Source of the DNA: DASUPK01 sp963695805
Lineage (GTDB): Bacteria > Actinomycetota > Thermoleophilia > Solirubrobacterales > 70-9
Direction: 5' to 3'
Assembly: GCA_963695805.1 (NCBI GenBank)
Contig: CAVOHV010000015.1
Location: 1 to 64,000 of the forward strand
Length of the DNA: 64,000 nucleotides
Below, one piece after another: positions 14,830-22,672 of this stretch. The stretch's first letter is position 1. Each line of letters opens with the position of its first letter. Both the position numbers and the translations under genes were made by a program. Under the pieces are notes generated by a model. The model did not search any database. It was given only the letters and a program-made list of their open reading frames with translations, and was not told where the DNA came from.

Positions 14830-17424
14830 TTGACCGTTAAGTCGGAGCCTGGTCCTGAGCCTGCGAGCTCGCTACGGGGCGCTCAGCGGGAGACCGAAAC
14901 CCTGTACGCGGTCATCCAGACCGTCTCTTCATCGCTTGACCTCGACCGGGTCCTGGGTGGCATCGTCGACATCGCAACCGACGCGACGGGTTGCCATGCC
15001 TGCTTCATCTACTTCCTGGAAGCCGACCGCCTGGTATTGCGGGCGGCCTCGCCGCGCTACGCGTCGTTCGTAGGTGAGCTCGACCTCGGTGTCGACGAGG
15101 GCCTCGCCGGCTGGGTTGCCCGCACGAAAACCCCGGAGTACATACCCGAAGACGCGATGTCGGATCCGCGGATGAAGTACGTGCCCGAGCTCGAGGAGGA
15201 ACGCTTCCAGTCGATGGTCGCTGTCCCGATTCTGGCGAAGTCCGGAACCGTAATCGGGGTCGTCGTCCTACACACAGCGGCGCCCCGCGAATTCGACGAT
15301 GACGTGCTCAATTTCCTCCTGAACACGGCGTCGCTGGTGGCCGGAGCGATCGAGAACGCCCAGCTCTACGAGGAGACCCGTCGGCGGGTCCAGGCGCTGA
15401 CCACGCTCACCGAGCTGAGCCAGGCGCTCGCCGCCGTCACCCGGAGGGAGGATCTGATCGAGACCGTCACGCGTGGCGCCCGTGAGCTGCTTGGCGCCGG
15501 CGAGTGCCAGATCTATCGCCTTGACGCCCAGGCGGACCAGCTGGTGCTCGCGGGCTCCGACCCCAAGAGGGAGGGCGAACCGAGTCCCCGCCCGGAGGGG
15601 ACCGGCCTGGTGCTCGACCTGATGCGGCGGGCAAACGGCCGCGGCCGTGCAGGGGGCCGCCGGGCGGCGCGAACCCTCTGGCCCGACGTCGACGAGGACG
15701 CGCTGCTGCTCGCCCCGCTCGTGGCCGGCGATGAACAGCTGGGCATCATCTGCTGCCTCGCCAATGACAGGCAGTTCGGCCCGGAGGACGCGGAGCTGCT
15801 CGCCGCCGTGGCCAATCAGACCGCGGTTGGACTGAAGAAGTCCGAGCTGATCGAGCGCCTGACCGCGGAGAACCTGGTCAAGGACATGTTCGACGCGCTG
15901 GCTGCAGGCTCAGTGGACGCTGCGGAGGCAAAGGCGAGTGAGGCTGGGTGCGACCTGAGTCAGCCGCACCTCTTCGTGCACGTCGAGCGGGTGTCGCGAG
16001 CACCCGTGGAGGGGCGCGTCTGGTCGGCATTGGCTGCCCGGTTGCGGGAACAGCTGCGCCGGCTGGGCTCACAGGCATTCCTCGATTCCCGCCCTGACCG
16101 ACTTCGGGCGCTGGCCCCGCTCGCGACGGGCAATGGTGACGCGGTCGAGCGGGTGCGGGCCGCCTGCGAGCCGCTGGGCCGCGAGGCGGGACTGGTTATC
16201 GGCTTAAGCGACGTCGACCGCGGTGGAACAAGTGCACGGAGGCGGATTCGAGAAGCCGCCGATGCGGCCCGAATCGGCAGATCGCTCACGGCTGAGGGCG
16301 GCGCTCTTTCCTACGAGCAACTCGGTGCGTATCGCTATCTGGTGCACCTCGAGCTCGACCAGGCGCCTCGCGACCGCTACCGAAAGTCAGTGGAAAGGCT
16401 GCTCGAGTACGACCGACGGCGCAATGCGTGCCTGGTCGACACTCTCGAGCGGTTCCTCGCCGACCGCGGCAGGATCACCTCCACTGCCCGGGCGATGTTC
16501 GTGCATCCGAACACGATTCGCCAGAGGCTCGCCCGCATCCAGCGCGTCGCGGACCTGGACCTCTCCGGCGAGGATTTGCTGTCGCTCGAGCTCGCGCTCA
16601 AGCTTGTGCGGCTGCACGAGGTCAGGGCGGAGCAGGAGAGAGAGATGAGCCTACGCGGCCCGCGCGCGGGTTCGCCGGATCAGAAGCCAGATCCAGAAGA
16701 TCGCAAAGCCCAGGATGTTCAGCAGGAAGACGAACAGAACCCACCAGGCTTTCCAGAGGAATTGCAGGTCCTCCTTCCAGAGCTCGTATCCCGTCAGATA
16801 GCACATGATCAGGAGGCAGATGAGCAGGAACGGAGGGGCGGCGCTGGTGAGCAGGAACAGGAACATCGAGCCGCGACAGTCTATGACCGGCTTCCGGGGC
16901 GGAATCCGGTCCCGCGTCGGCGGGCAGAGCCGATGACGATCCGGGCAAAGCTCTACACGGCCATCCTGCTCACGATCCTCGGCCCACTGGCGACGACGGC
17001 TGTCGCACTTCATGGGATGGGGGAGATGGGAAACAGCTTCGACGATGTGGATGCGCGCGCCAGGGACGAGGCGCTGGCGCGCGAGCTCAAGTTCGGGGTG
17101 ACCGACATGAACGGCTGGCAGACGGCCTACGGTTACGACGACGGGCGCTCCCGGCCGCGATTCGTCCGCTCTGCCGCCGAGCTACGGCGGAATCTCGAGC
17201 AGGCGGCTACACACCTTCACGCAGCCGCGCGAACGCGCGCTGCTCAGCGGCCTTCAGTCCGGATTCGACCGCTTCATGGCCCTCGACGTCGTTGCTTGGC
17301 AGGCCCTTATGGCGGGCGACCTCCAGCGGACGAAGGCCATCCTTCTCGGGCCCGAGCTGGTGCGCTTCGAGGCGATGGCGGCGGCCGCCGAACGCCTGGC
17401 CTCGTACGAGGCGCAGCTCGCTGA
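14830..17424 (+). CDS. GAF-GAF-PucR/CdaR-type transcriptional regulator (open frame continues past its likely end)
   Basis: TTG start with GGAGGG upstream. Recognisable parts: GAF domain 1 (residues about 20-180, with GLAGWVARTKTPEYIPED and SMVAVPILAKSGTVIGVVVL), GAF domain 2 (about 190-340), a linker domain, and a C-terminal PucR-type helix-turn-helix (LVDTLERFLADRGRITSTAR, FVHPNTIRQRLARIQRV) ending near residue 605 (about 16640). Beyond that the frame stays open to 17424 only by running through DNA that codes for a small membrane protein on the other strand and then through the next gene. A TGA lies at 16646-16648 in the neighbouring frame, so a one-base error has probably removed the stop. 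Divergent from amt, hence a likely regulator of it. Confidence 0.75.
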   Translation: MTVKSEPGPEPASSLRGAQRETETLYAVIQTVSSSLDLDRVLGGIVDIATDATGCHACFIYFLEADRLVLRAASPRYASFVGELDLGVDEGLAGWVARTKTPEYIPEDAMSDPRMKYVPELEEERFQSMVAVPILAKSGTVIGVVVLHTAAPREFDDDVLNFLLNTASLVAGAIENAQLYEETRRRVQALTTLTELSQALAAVTRREDLIETVTRGARELLGAGECQIYRLDAQADQLVLAGSDPKREGEPSPRPEGTGLVLDLMRRANGRGRAGGRRAARTLWPDVDEDALLLAPLVAGDEQLGIICCLANDRQFGPEDAELLAAVANQTAVGLKKSELIERLTAENLVKDMFDALAAGSVDAAEAKASEAGCDLSQPHLFVHVERVSRAPVEGRVWSALAARLREQLRRLGSQAFLDSRPDRLRALAPLATGNGDAVERVRAACEPLGREAGLVIGLSDVDRGGTSARRRIREAADAARIGRSLTAEGGALSYEQLGAYRYLVHLELDQAPRDRYRKSVERLLEYDRRRNACLVDTLERFLADRGRITSTARAMFVHPNTIRQRLARIQRVADLDLSGEDLLSLELALKLVRLHEVRAEQEREMSLRGPRAGSPDQKPDPEDRKAQDVQQEDEQNPPGFPEELQVLLPELVSRQIAHDQEADEQERRGGAGEQEQEHRAATVYDRLPGRNPVPRRRAEPMTIRAKLYTAILLTILGPLATTAVALHGMGEMGNSFDDVDARARDEALARELKFGVTDMNGWQTAYGYDDGRSRPRFVRSAAELRRNLEQAATHLHAAARTRAAQRPSVRIRPLHGPRRRCLAGPYGGRPPADEGHPSRARAGALRGDGGGRRTPGLVRGAAR
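16651..16866 (-). CDS. Small two-helix membrane protein
   Basis: 71 residues, ATG 16866. Two hydrophobic helices (TSAAPPFLLICLLIMCYLTG and WWVLFVFLLNILGFAIFWIW) separated by a short loop LWKEDLQFLWKA, and a basic tail. The layout resembles the PLDc_N-type small membrane domain, but the match is weak. Its stop codon lies 3 bp from the TGA that would end the regulator on the opposite strand, a normal tail-to-tail arrangement. Confidence 0.5.
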   Translation of the reverse strand: MFLFLLTSAAPPFLLICLLIMCYLTGYELWKEDLQFLWKAWWVLFVFLLNILGFAIFWIWLLIRRTRARAA

Positions 17425-17629
17425 GAACGCAAACCGCGCGTTCGACGACGCACGTGACGAGGCTCGTCGCCGGATGATCGCCGTGGCGCTCGGCGCCGCC
17501 CTCGTGATCGTCCTGCTGCTGTTCACGGTGAACGACGTCGCACGGATGGCGCTCGAGGGGGAGCGCCGGAACGCGAGGGGCCAGACGCGCAACCGGCTCG
17601 AGAACCGGAGCGGCGGCGAGCAGTCGTGA
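16933..17629 (+). CDS. Two-helix sensor-like membrane protein (frameshifted)
   Basis: The N-terminal part (MTIRAKLYTAILLTILGPLA, then a helical extracytoplasmic region with SFDDVDARARDEALARELKF) resembles the ligand-binding part of methyl-accepting chemotaxis proteins. Near 17210-17216 the frame changes; the continuation (FDRFMALDVVAWQALMAGDL..., a second transmembrane helix AVALGAALVIVLLLFTVN, then a short tail) ends at 17629. The span is one base longer than a multiple of three. No HAMP or signalling domain follows, so this would be a truncated sensor. It overlaps the antiporter gene start by GTGA. Confidence 0.55.
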
Positions 17630-18873
17630 CCCGCGATGTGCTTCTGACGCTCAGCATCATGCTGAGCGCGGCACTGGCGGCACGCTTCCTTGCCAGCCTG
17701 GCTCGGATTCCCGAGATCCTGCTGCTCGTCCTCTTCGGCGCGCTTCTCGGCCCCTCGATGCTCGACGTCATCGACGTGCCGCTCGACTCGCTCGGCGCGC
17801 AGCTCATCTTCACCCTAGGCGTCTCGATGATCCTCTTCTACGGGGGGCTCAACCTGTCGTTCAGGGTCCTCCGCCAGGTATGGGTCGGGCTCGGGCTGCT
17901 CATCCTCCCGGGGGTGATCCTGACGGCGGCGGTCACCGGCGCGGCTGCCCATCTCGCCTTCGGACTGTCCTGGACCGCGGCGCTGCTCATGGGAGCAGTG
18001 CTATCGCCCACCGATCCAGCCATCCTGATACCGCTGTTCGTCCGCTCCCGCCTCAGGCCGAAGGTGGCCGAGACGGTGGTGGCGGAATCCGCTTTCAACG
18101 ATCCCACCGGGGCGATCCTTGCACTGGCGCTGGCGGGCGTGCTGGTCAGCGGCGACAGCTCCGTGGGGACCCCCGTTGCCGACTTCCTGGTCAATCTCGG
18201 GATCAGCACGGTCATCGGCGTCGTCGCTGGCGTGCTCCTCTCCGCGACGGTCTCGAGCCGTCGCGCGGGAATCTGGCGGGAGTCGTCGGGAGCAGCCGCT
18301 CTGATGGTCGTCACGATCAGCTACTTCTCGCTCGACTCCGCCGGTGGCAGCGGCTACCTGGGTGCCTTCCTCGCCGGCCTGATCGCGGCGAACATGGAAC
18401 ACATGGGACTAGAGATGCAGCAGGAACATGAGCGGGAGATGCGGCGATTCGCCGCCAATACGGCCGACCTGGTCACGTTCTTCGTCTTCCTGGTGTTGGG
18501 TGCGAACATCCCCTTCGGTGTGCTGGGGGACAATCTGCTCCCCGCGCTTGCTGTGATCGGCGTGCTGGTCCTGGTGGCGCGGCCACTTGCGGTGCTCGCC
18601 TGTACTGGGCCGGACCGGCGTGGAGCCTGGACTTCGCGTGAGATCGCGTTCCTCTGCTGGACGCGCGAGACCGGCGTCGTGCCGGCGGCATTGGTCGGAG
18701 TCCTGGCCGGGCTCGGTGTGCCGAACATCGACACCTACGCGAGCGTTGTCGCGCTGGCGATCATCATGACCCTGGTCCTGCAGGCGCTTCCCGCGGGCTG
18801 GCTCGCCAACAGGCTGGGTCTGCTGGATGGCCCGCAACCCGTTGCGCCCGAGCCTGACCCGTCCCCGCCCTGA
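17626..18873 (+). CDS. Monovalent cation:proton antiporter, CPA1/NhaP family
   Basis: 415 residues with about twelve transmembrane helices. VLFGALLGPSMLDVIDV, FYGGLNLSFRVLRQ, GAVLSPTDPAILIPL and ESAFNDPTGAILAL (the Asp pair of the ion site) are typical of NhaP-type Na+/H+ exchangers. The product would exchange Na+ or K+ for protons at the plasma membrane. A GTG start overlaps the previous gene. There is no large C-terminal regulatory domain. Confidence 0.88.
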   Translation: MTRDVLLTLSIMLSAALAARFLASLARIPEILLLVLFGALLGPSMLDVIDVPLDSLGAQLIFTLGVSMILFYGGLNLSFRVLRQVWVGLGLLILPGVILTAAVTGAAAHLAFGLSWTAALLMGAVLSPTDPAILIPLFVRSRLRPKVAETVVAESAFNDPTGAILALALAGVLVSGDSSVGTPVADFLVNLGISTVIGVVAGVLLSATVSSRRAGIWRESSGAAALMVVTISYFSLDSAGGSGYLGAFLAGLIAANMEHMGLEMQQEHEREMRRFAANTADLVTFFVFLVLGANIPFGVLGDNLLPALAVIGVLVLVARPLAVLACTGPDRRGAWTSREIAFLCWTRETGVVPAALVGVLAGLGVPNIDTYASVVALAIIMTLVLQALPAGWLANRLGLLDGPQPVAPEPDPSPP

Positions 18874-18908
18874 GTAGGCTCGCCGCATCCCCTAGTACGG
18901 AGGCAACA

Positions 18909-19079
18909 ATGGCCACACCGGAACGTCGCCGCGGCGGCATTGGCGGTATCTCCCTCGGAGGCATCCTCGTCATCATCGGGATCGTGGTGGCGCTGTTCTG
19001 GAGCCTCCTGATCGGGCTGATCATCGTGCTGATCGGACTGATCGCCTTCGGAGGCTTCGCCCGGGGCAAGTGGTACTGA
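18909..19079 (+). CDS. Small hydrophobic membrane protein
   Basis: 56 residues beginning MATPERRRGG. An Arg-rich N-terminus is followed by a Gly/Ile-rich hydrophobic stretch of about 36 residues (SLGGILVIIGIVVALFWSLL and onward) that can form one long or two short helices, and a short tail ending GKWY. Positioned 35 bp after the antiporter, with AGGCAAC before the ATG. Family not recognised; such small proteins often assist neighbouring transporters. Confidence 0.55.
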   Translation: MATPERRRGGIGGISLGGILVIIGIVVALFWSLLIGLIIVLIGLIAFGGFARGKWY

Positions 19080-19083
19080 GACA

Positions 19084-19135
19084 TCCTCGAACCGCCGGGC
19101 TGTCGGAGTAAGCGATGTCGGAGGAGAACATCGAG
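19084..19135 (+). repeat. SnoaL-gene junction scar 1 (gene tail plus new start)
   Basis: Sequence encoding the gene tail AGLSE-stop, a 4-6 base gap, then MSEEN. This junction is the normal boundary between tandem SnoaL-like genes and is repeated, in more or less damaged form, at 19501, 19827 and 20215. The matching upstream gene body is missing here, so only the last codons remain. Confidence 0.6.
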
Positions 19136-19529
19136 ATCGTGCGGCGCCTGTTTGAGGTCTTCCAGGAGGCATTCAAGCGTGGTGACCCCGCCGCGGTATT
19201 CGACTCCCCTTGGTTGCTGCCGATGCCGAGTGGTTTCCCTTCCCGGGAGTCGGGCTGCGGTCCGTATACCGCGGTCGCGAGGGATTCCGCGAATTCATGA
19301 TCTCTTGGACGGAGGACTTCAAGGGCTGGTCGATTCGCCTCGACCGAGTGATCGACGGGGGAGACCTCGTCGCCGTGGAGTTCCACCAGCCGGCCATTGG
19401 AGCCGCAAGCGGCGCCCCCATCGAATGGGACCAAGGATTCGTTTACGAAATCAAGAACGGACGCGTGACCCGGATGTGGAACCACCTCACCTTGCCGAGG
19501 CCCTCGGAGCCGCTGGGCTGTCGGAGTAG
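19115..19529 (+). pseudogene. SnoaL-like (NTF2 fold) protein with two frameshifts
   Basis: Start ATG 19115 (MSEENIEIVRRLFEVFQEAF). The frame changes in the C run near 19205-19208, continues as LVAADAEWFPFPGVGLRSVY...REFMISWTEDF...GWSIRLDRVI...IKNGRVTRMW, and changes again near 19478-19490 to reach the family's usual tail EALGAAGLSE and a TAG at 19527-19529. Typical length for the family is 130-140 residues, which the repaired product would match. Two independent shifts within 415 bp make real decay more likely than error. SnoaL-fold proteins of this sort have no assigned substrate. Confidence 0.65.
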
Positions 19530-19556
19530 GGCGATGCTGAGGAAAACGTTGAGATC
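19501..19556 (+). repeat. SnoaL-gene junction scar 2
   Basis: Contains the tail of the preceding pseudogene (GAAGLSE-stop) and then ATG-CTGAGGAAAACGTTGAG, which is MSEENVEI with one T lost after ATG. With the base restored the reading continues about 25 codons into unrelated sequence. It marks the start of a vanished gene copy. Confidence 0.55.
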
Positions 19557-19604
19557 TGGCATCGGTGGCTGATAGGGTCGTCGTTCGGAGGAAAGGAGTC
19601 CATC

Positions 19605-19805
19605 GTGCACCCAGGTGTGCTTTTGGGGGGATTCGCTGCGTTGGACGCTGTCTTGGGCGGACAGGCGGTTTACGCGGCGCGCCGTGAAGCTCGCAGGAGA
19701 GACAGCGAGGTTTCCCGCAGACGGGTCGTGACTCGCTGGCCGACCTATCGTCGGCCCGTCGCAACTCGAAAGCGGAACAGCCGGGTCGACCAGCCGCCAT
19801 TCTGA
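19605..19805 (+). CDS. Possible small protein with good ribosome site
   Basis: 66 residues from GTG 19605, preceded by GGAGGAAAGGAG at ideal spacing. An N-terminal hydrophobic stretch (GVLLGGFAALDAVLGGQAVY) is followed by a very Arg-rich tail. The tail composition could come from random GC-rich DNA, and no family is recognised. It sits between two SnoaL junction scars. Kept because of the strong ribosome site. Confidence 0.3.
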   Translation: MHPGVLLGGFAALDAVLGGQAVYAARREARRRDSEVSRRRVVTRWPTYRRPVATRKRNSRVDQPPF

Positions 19806-19826
19806 GCGCCTCATTCGAGTCGGATG

Positions 19827-19855
19827 CCCTCGAAGCCGCCGGGCTGTCGGAGTAG
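19827..19855 (+). repeat. SnoaL-gene junction scar 3 (tail only)
   Basis: Reads A-L-E-A-A-G-L-S-E-stop in one frame, an intact SnoaL-type C-terminus with no gene body before it. No new start codon follows; the next gene begins at 19984. Confidence 0.55.
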
Positions 19856-19983
19856 GCGGGCTTTGACCTGAGAAGGCAAGGACCGGACTAGGGGACCGGG
19901 GCGCTGGTAAAGCTCGGAAGTGGGACAAGCCAAGTTCGGATATTTTGTGCTTCGACCCCCCCGAGCTGACCGAGAGGCAGACG

Positions 19984-20211
19984 ATGAGCAAAAAGGACAA
20001 GGACGACCTGGCTGAGCACGAGAAGAGGCAGGAGGACCGGGCTCCGGAGCCGGGCATGACCCCGAGAGAGCCGGAGCAGCCGCCCCCCCACGAGGTGAAG
20101 GACCCCGTGGAGAACCTCGAGGAGCGCGAGCACGAGATGGAGCAGGAGGATCGGGCTCCGGAGCCGGGCATGACCCCGAGAGAGCCGGAGCAGCCGCCCT
20201 CAAAGGACTAG
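19984..20211 (+). CDS. Hydrophilic charged protein with an internal duplication
   Basis: 75 residues, very rich in Glu, Asp, Lys and Pro, with no hydrophobic core. The segment EDRAPEPGMTPREPEQPP occurs twice (about residues 17-34 and 54-71), separated by HEVKDPVENLEEREHEMEQ. The two DNA copies, about 20035-20091 and 20146-20202, are nearly identical. ATG 19984 has GAGAGG upstream. Likely disordered, perhaps a stress or hydrophilin-like protein; no family assigned. Confidence 0.55.
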   Translation: MSKKDKDDLAEHEKRQEDRAPEPGMTPREPEQPPPHEVKDPVENLEEREHEMEQEDRAPEPGMTPREPEQPPSKD

Positions 20212-20214
20212 GCG

Positions 20215-20295
20215 GTCGAAGCCGCCGGGCTGCGGGAGTAGGCGATGTCGGAGGCGAACGTCGACCTCGCTCATCGCCATCTCGGGGCCGGATAG
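20215..20295 (+). repeat. SnoaL-gene junction scar 4
   Basis: Reads VEAAGLRE-stop, then ATG 20245 starting MSEANVDLAHRHLGAG-stop. It is therefore the end of one lost copy and a 16-residue stub of the next. It is the cleanest of the four scars. Confidence 0.6.
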
Positions 20296-20304
20296 CCTTG
20301 GCCC

Positions 20305-20421
20305 GTGCTCTGCAAGGCGTTCCCGCAGCCCTGGCGAGGGTGGCTAACGGCCCTGTCAGCGGTGATCTTCGCGCTGATCATCGTCCAGTTCGCTGTGGGT
20401 GGTAGCTGGCCGCGGGGTTGA
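20305..20421 (+). CDS. Possible 38-residue membrane peptide
   Basis: GTG 20305 to TGA 20421. One hydrophobic helix (WLTALSAVIFALIIVQFAVG) flanked by a Lys/Arg N-terminus and a short Trp/Pro/Arg tail. No clear ribosome site and no relatives recognised, so it may be chance. Confidence 0.25.
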   Translation: MLCKAFPQPWRGWLTALSAVIFALIIVQFAVGGSWPRG

Positions 20422-20471
20422 CGGCCTCGGGCACGCGCAGTCCCGGAGCCGTTTGACTTCTCGGCCCGGCG

Positions 20472-20608
20472 CGTTGCCCAATCCGTTGCCCTCGGGCTGT
20501 TTCTAGGCCCTGCACGGGCCCTGCTGGGCACGGGGAAGCCCCACGTTTGCAGGGCCTTCCCGAGTGGGCCGTGCAGGGATCGAACCTGCGACCTTGAGAT
20601 TAAGAGTC
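20472..20608 (-). repeat. Duplicated tRNA-Lys 3' half with flank (attachment-site remnant)
   Basis: Bases 20565-20608 are identical over 44 bp to the 3' half of the tRNA-Lys gene (22673-22716), ending in the anticodon loop. The match then breaks, so this is not a functional tRNA. The flank before it (GTTGCCCAATCCGTTGCCC at about 20473) resembles GTTGCCCCATCCGTTGCCC at about 22584, at similar distance from the tRNA part. This is the layout left by an integrative element that used tRNA-Lys as its site. No integrase gene survives between the copies. Confidence 0.7.
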
Positions 20609-20745
20609 GGTCGCTGGGGTTGCGGGTGCTTGCGGCTGCTCGACATTCGTGCGTGAATCGGACCCCTCGGGCTCCTCGATTTGTGGCTGTTCGTGGGTGT
20701 CCTGTTGCCCCAGCGTTGCCTCGCTTCACCCAGACCGATGAGTAG

Positions 20746-20768
20746 TGCTTTGCATGGAAAGCAGCGGT
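20746..20768. repeat. 23-bp inverted repeat, left copy
   Basis: TGCTTTGCATGGAAAGCAGC followed by GGT at 20746-20768 is the exact reverse complement of 22529-22551. Each copy is itself nearly palindromic (GCTTT-GCATGG-AAAGC). The pair brackets the ferritin-like gene and the membrane protein gene, about 1.8 kb. Confidence 0.7.
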
Positions 20769-20796
20769 TTATGACGGTGGTGGGGACCAGGCCCGA

Positions 20797-21117
20797 TTAT
20801 TCGAGGCCTTCGGCCTGCTCAGCCCTCTCGCCAGCCTCGACGATGTCACCGTCGGTGAACAGCGTCGTCTTCAGTGCGATCCGCCACTTCTCAGTTCGTC
20901 GGGTCAAGAACTCGAGATCCATCGCAAAGTGCTTGAACTCCTCCTGCTGAGCGTTCTCCATGATCGCCCGTGCCTGCTTGTCGGGCTCAACCGACCTGCG
21001 CTGCTCATACCAGCCGATAGCTTCGGCCTCTTCCGTTAGTGAGGCGATCATGCGGGCGAAGGTCCGGGTCTCCGCGCTCAGCTCGGCTGCGGGCTCGTGG
21101 TACTGATCGAATCCCAT
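20797..21117 (-). CDS. Encapsulin-type ferritin (EncFtn-like), no encapsulin nearby
   Basis: 106 residues of the encapsulated-ferritin family, which forms iron-oxidising annular oligomers from two-helix subunits. HEPAAELSAETR, SLTEEAEAIGWYEQR and ENAQQEEFKHFAMDLEFLTRR match the family. The expected iron ligands E30, E60 and H63 and the W36-Y37 pair are all present, offset by two from the Rhodospirillum protein as I recall it. The C-terminus (AGERAEQAEGLE) shows no recognisable encapsulin-targeting peptide, and no shell gene lies in the window. It would store or detoxify iron, or work without a shell. Flanked by the 23-bp inverted repeat. Confidence 0.8.
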   Translation of the reverse strand: MGFDQYHEPAAELSAETRTFARMIASLTEEAEAIGWYEQRRSVEPDKQARAIMENAQQEEFKHFAMDLEFLTRRTEKWRIALKTTLFTDGDIVEAGERAEQAEGLE

Positions 21118-21479
21118 CGTGTCCTCCTTGTTCGGGCAGGTCGGTGGTTATTTGTCCCCCGGCAGGGGGGTCGGGCCCCTGCGGCTCACCTCGCCGTGCT
21201 CTGGGGCACGTTGCGCATTCTTCCTGAGTCCTAGAGGCGTCCCATCGCGGCAAGAGCCCGGACGGCCGTAACAGCCGCCTGGACGAGAAGGGGCGCTTGC
21301 ACGGAAAGCGGTCGTGGTGTGATCAAGGATCCCGTGCGATCACTGCGCGCCGGCTTCGGGTTAGCCGGAGGGTCATCTCGGGCGCAGTGGTATGGCGTGT
21401 CACTTTTCGTCCAAAGCGTCGGTTTCGCTGCGCACCGGTTCCGCAACACTGCCTGGCCGTCGCTCAGCAGCGGTCCGGG
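21118..21479. other. Gap of 362 bp, no gene seen
   Basis: Upstream region of the ferritin-like gene (ribosome site AAGGAGGACACG just before its ATG). It has scattered short dyads (CCCCCGGCAGGGGGG near 21155-21172). Short open frames here have Arg/Pro-rich compositions typical of non-coding GC-rich DNA. I see no convincing gene. Confidence 0.5.
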
Positions 21480-22472
21480 CTAGGAAGCCGTCGTCGGTCC
21501 GTCGCGGGCGCGGAACTTGTACACAGCGATCGCCCCGATCGCACCGAGGAGCGCGTAGATGCCCAGCACGAGCAGCGTGCCGCCCGCACGGTGGCCATCG
21601 AAGTAGACGACATCGCGCATCGAGGTGATCGCGGCGCCGGGCGGCAACAGTTGGCTGACCGCCCGCCAGAAGCCGGGCAGCAGTTCCGGGGCGCTGCCGC
21701 CCCCTGATGCCGGCGTGCCGACGACGAGGAATGCGATCAACCCGAAGGCGGTCCCCGGAAGGCCAAAGAGCGTCTGAAAGGCTGAGATCGGCAGCGCGAC
21801 CGCCAGCACGAACAAGGTCGCAACGCCCCACACCCCCAGGAAGTTGTCGTGGAACGCGTCGACGATGACGTTCGTCGCGAGGGCCGCCATCAGCCCGGCG
21901 CCGACCCCCAGGGCAACCGTCGCGGCCAGGCGAACGTAGACCGGCCGTCTCCCGGCGGCCGTGTAGATCAGCGAGGAGCCCAGGATTCCCACGATGGTCA
22001 GGCTGAGAATGGCTGAGAACGAGGTGGCGCCCGCGGAGTCCGAGGGCGGCAGGGGAGCCACGTCGTGGACCGCGAGCGTCTGCCCCTGCGAACTAGTCAC
22101 TGCCTCGAAGGTCTGCCTGAGGACGTCCTCGGCGGGGAGGCTGGCGGCGCTGGCAACCAGCAGAGTCGGAGCCGGGCCGGGAACGAAGGCGCCGTAGACC
22201 TGGCGATTCAGGATCGCCGTTCGGGCCGCCTCGGGGGAGCTGTACGAGATCACCTTGAAGGCGCCCGGATCGTTGAGCTCGAGCTGACCGGCGACCGGGT
22301 CAGTCACCTGCGGCGATCCGACGATCCCCACGGGCAGGTTGTGTGGCTCGGGCTGATGGTTCGCCGCGACGTTCGAGACCACGAAGGCGAAGGCGATGGC
22401 AAGCACGACGGCTACGACGATCAGAAGGCTGCGGTTCTCTGGCGAGAGGGCTGCCCTCGGAGCCGATGACAT
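21480..22472 (-). CDS. Membrane protein with large external domain (DUF3533/YhgE-like, ABC-2 type topology)
   Basis: 330 residues: one N-terminal helix (LLIVVAVVLAIAFAFVVSN), an exported domain of about 110 residues (PVGIVGSPQVTDPVAGQLEL... AILNRQVYGAFVPGP), then five or six helices to the C-terminus. This is the layout of YhgE/Pip and DUF3533 proteins and of ABC-2 permeases lacking the partner ATPase. No ATPase is adjacent. It lies inside the interval bounded by the inverted repeat and the tRNA-Lys duplication, so it may be cargo of that segment. Confidence 0.6.
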   Translation of the reverse strand: MSSAPRAALSPENRSLLIVVAVVLAIAFAFVVSNVAANHQPEPHNLPVGIVGSPQVTDPVAGQLELNDPGAFKVISYSSPEAARTAILNRQVYGAFVPGPAPTLLVASAASLPAEDVLRQTFEAVTSSQGQTLAVHDVAPLPPSDSAGATSFSAILSLTIVGILGSSLIYTAAGRRPVYVRLAATVALGVGAGLMAALATNVIVDAFHDNFLGVWGVATLFVLAVALPISAFQTLFGLPGTAFGLIAFLVVGTPASGGGSAPELLPGFWRAVSQLLPPGAAITSMRDVVYFDGHRAGGTLLVLGIYALLGAIGAIAVYKFRARDGPTTAS

Positions 22473-22528
22473 CAGTTCCTACCTTCTGCCATAGGGGGCT
22501 CATAGTCCAGCGTGCGTAGCTCAGCAAG

Positions 22529-22551
22529 ACCGCTGCTTTCCATGCAAAGCA
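22529..22551. repeat. 23-bp inverted repeat, right copy
   Basis: Exact reverse complement of 20746-20768. It lies about 55 bp upstream of the membrane protein start and 122 bp from tRNA-Lys. Confidence 0.7.
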
Positions 22552-22672
22552 GCCATCTAGATACGCCGTACTGCCACGCGGGGTGTTGCCCCATCCGTTG
22601 CCCCCACGGTCGGATTTCTGATGCCGGCCCGTGCCGCAAACGAAAACCCGGCCGTAGCGGGGCTTTCCCTGA

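Noticed and set aside
20681..20950. Possible + strand gene over the left inverted repeat
   Set aside because: Runs antisense into the ferritin-like gene and has no coding character.
21140..21180. Possible terminator or riboswitch upstream of the ferritin-like gene
   Set aside because: Only a G/C-run hairpin without a T tract or a recognisable conserved RNA core.
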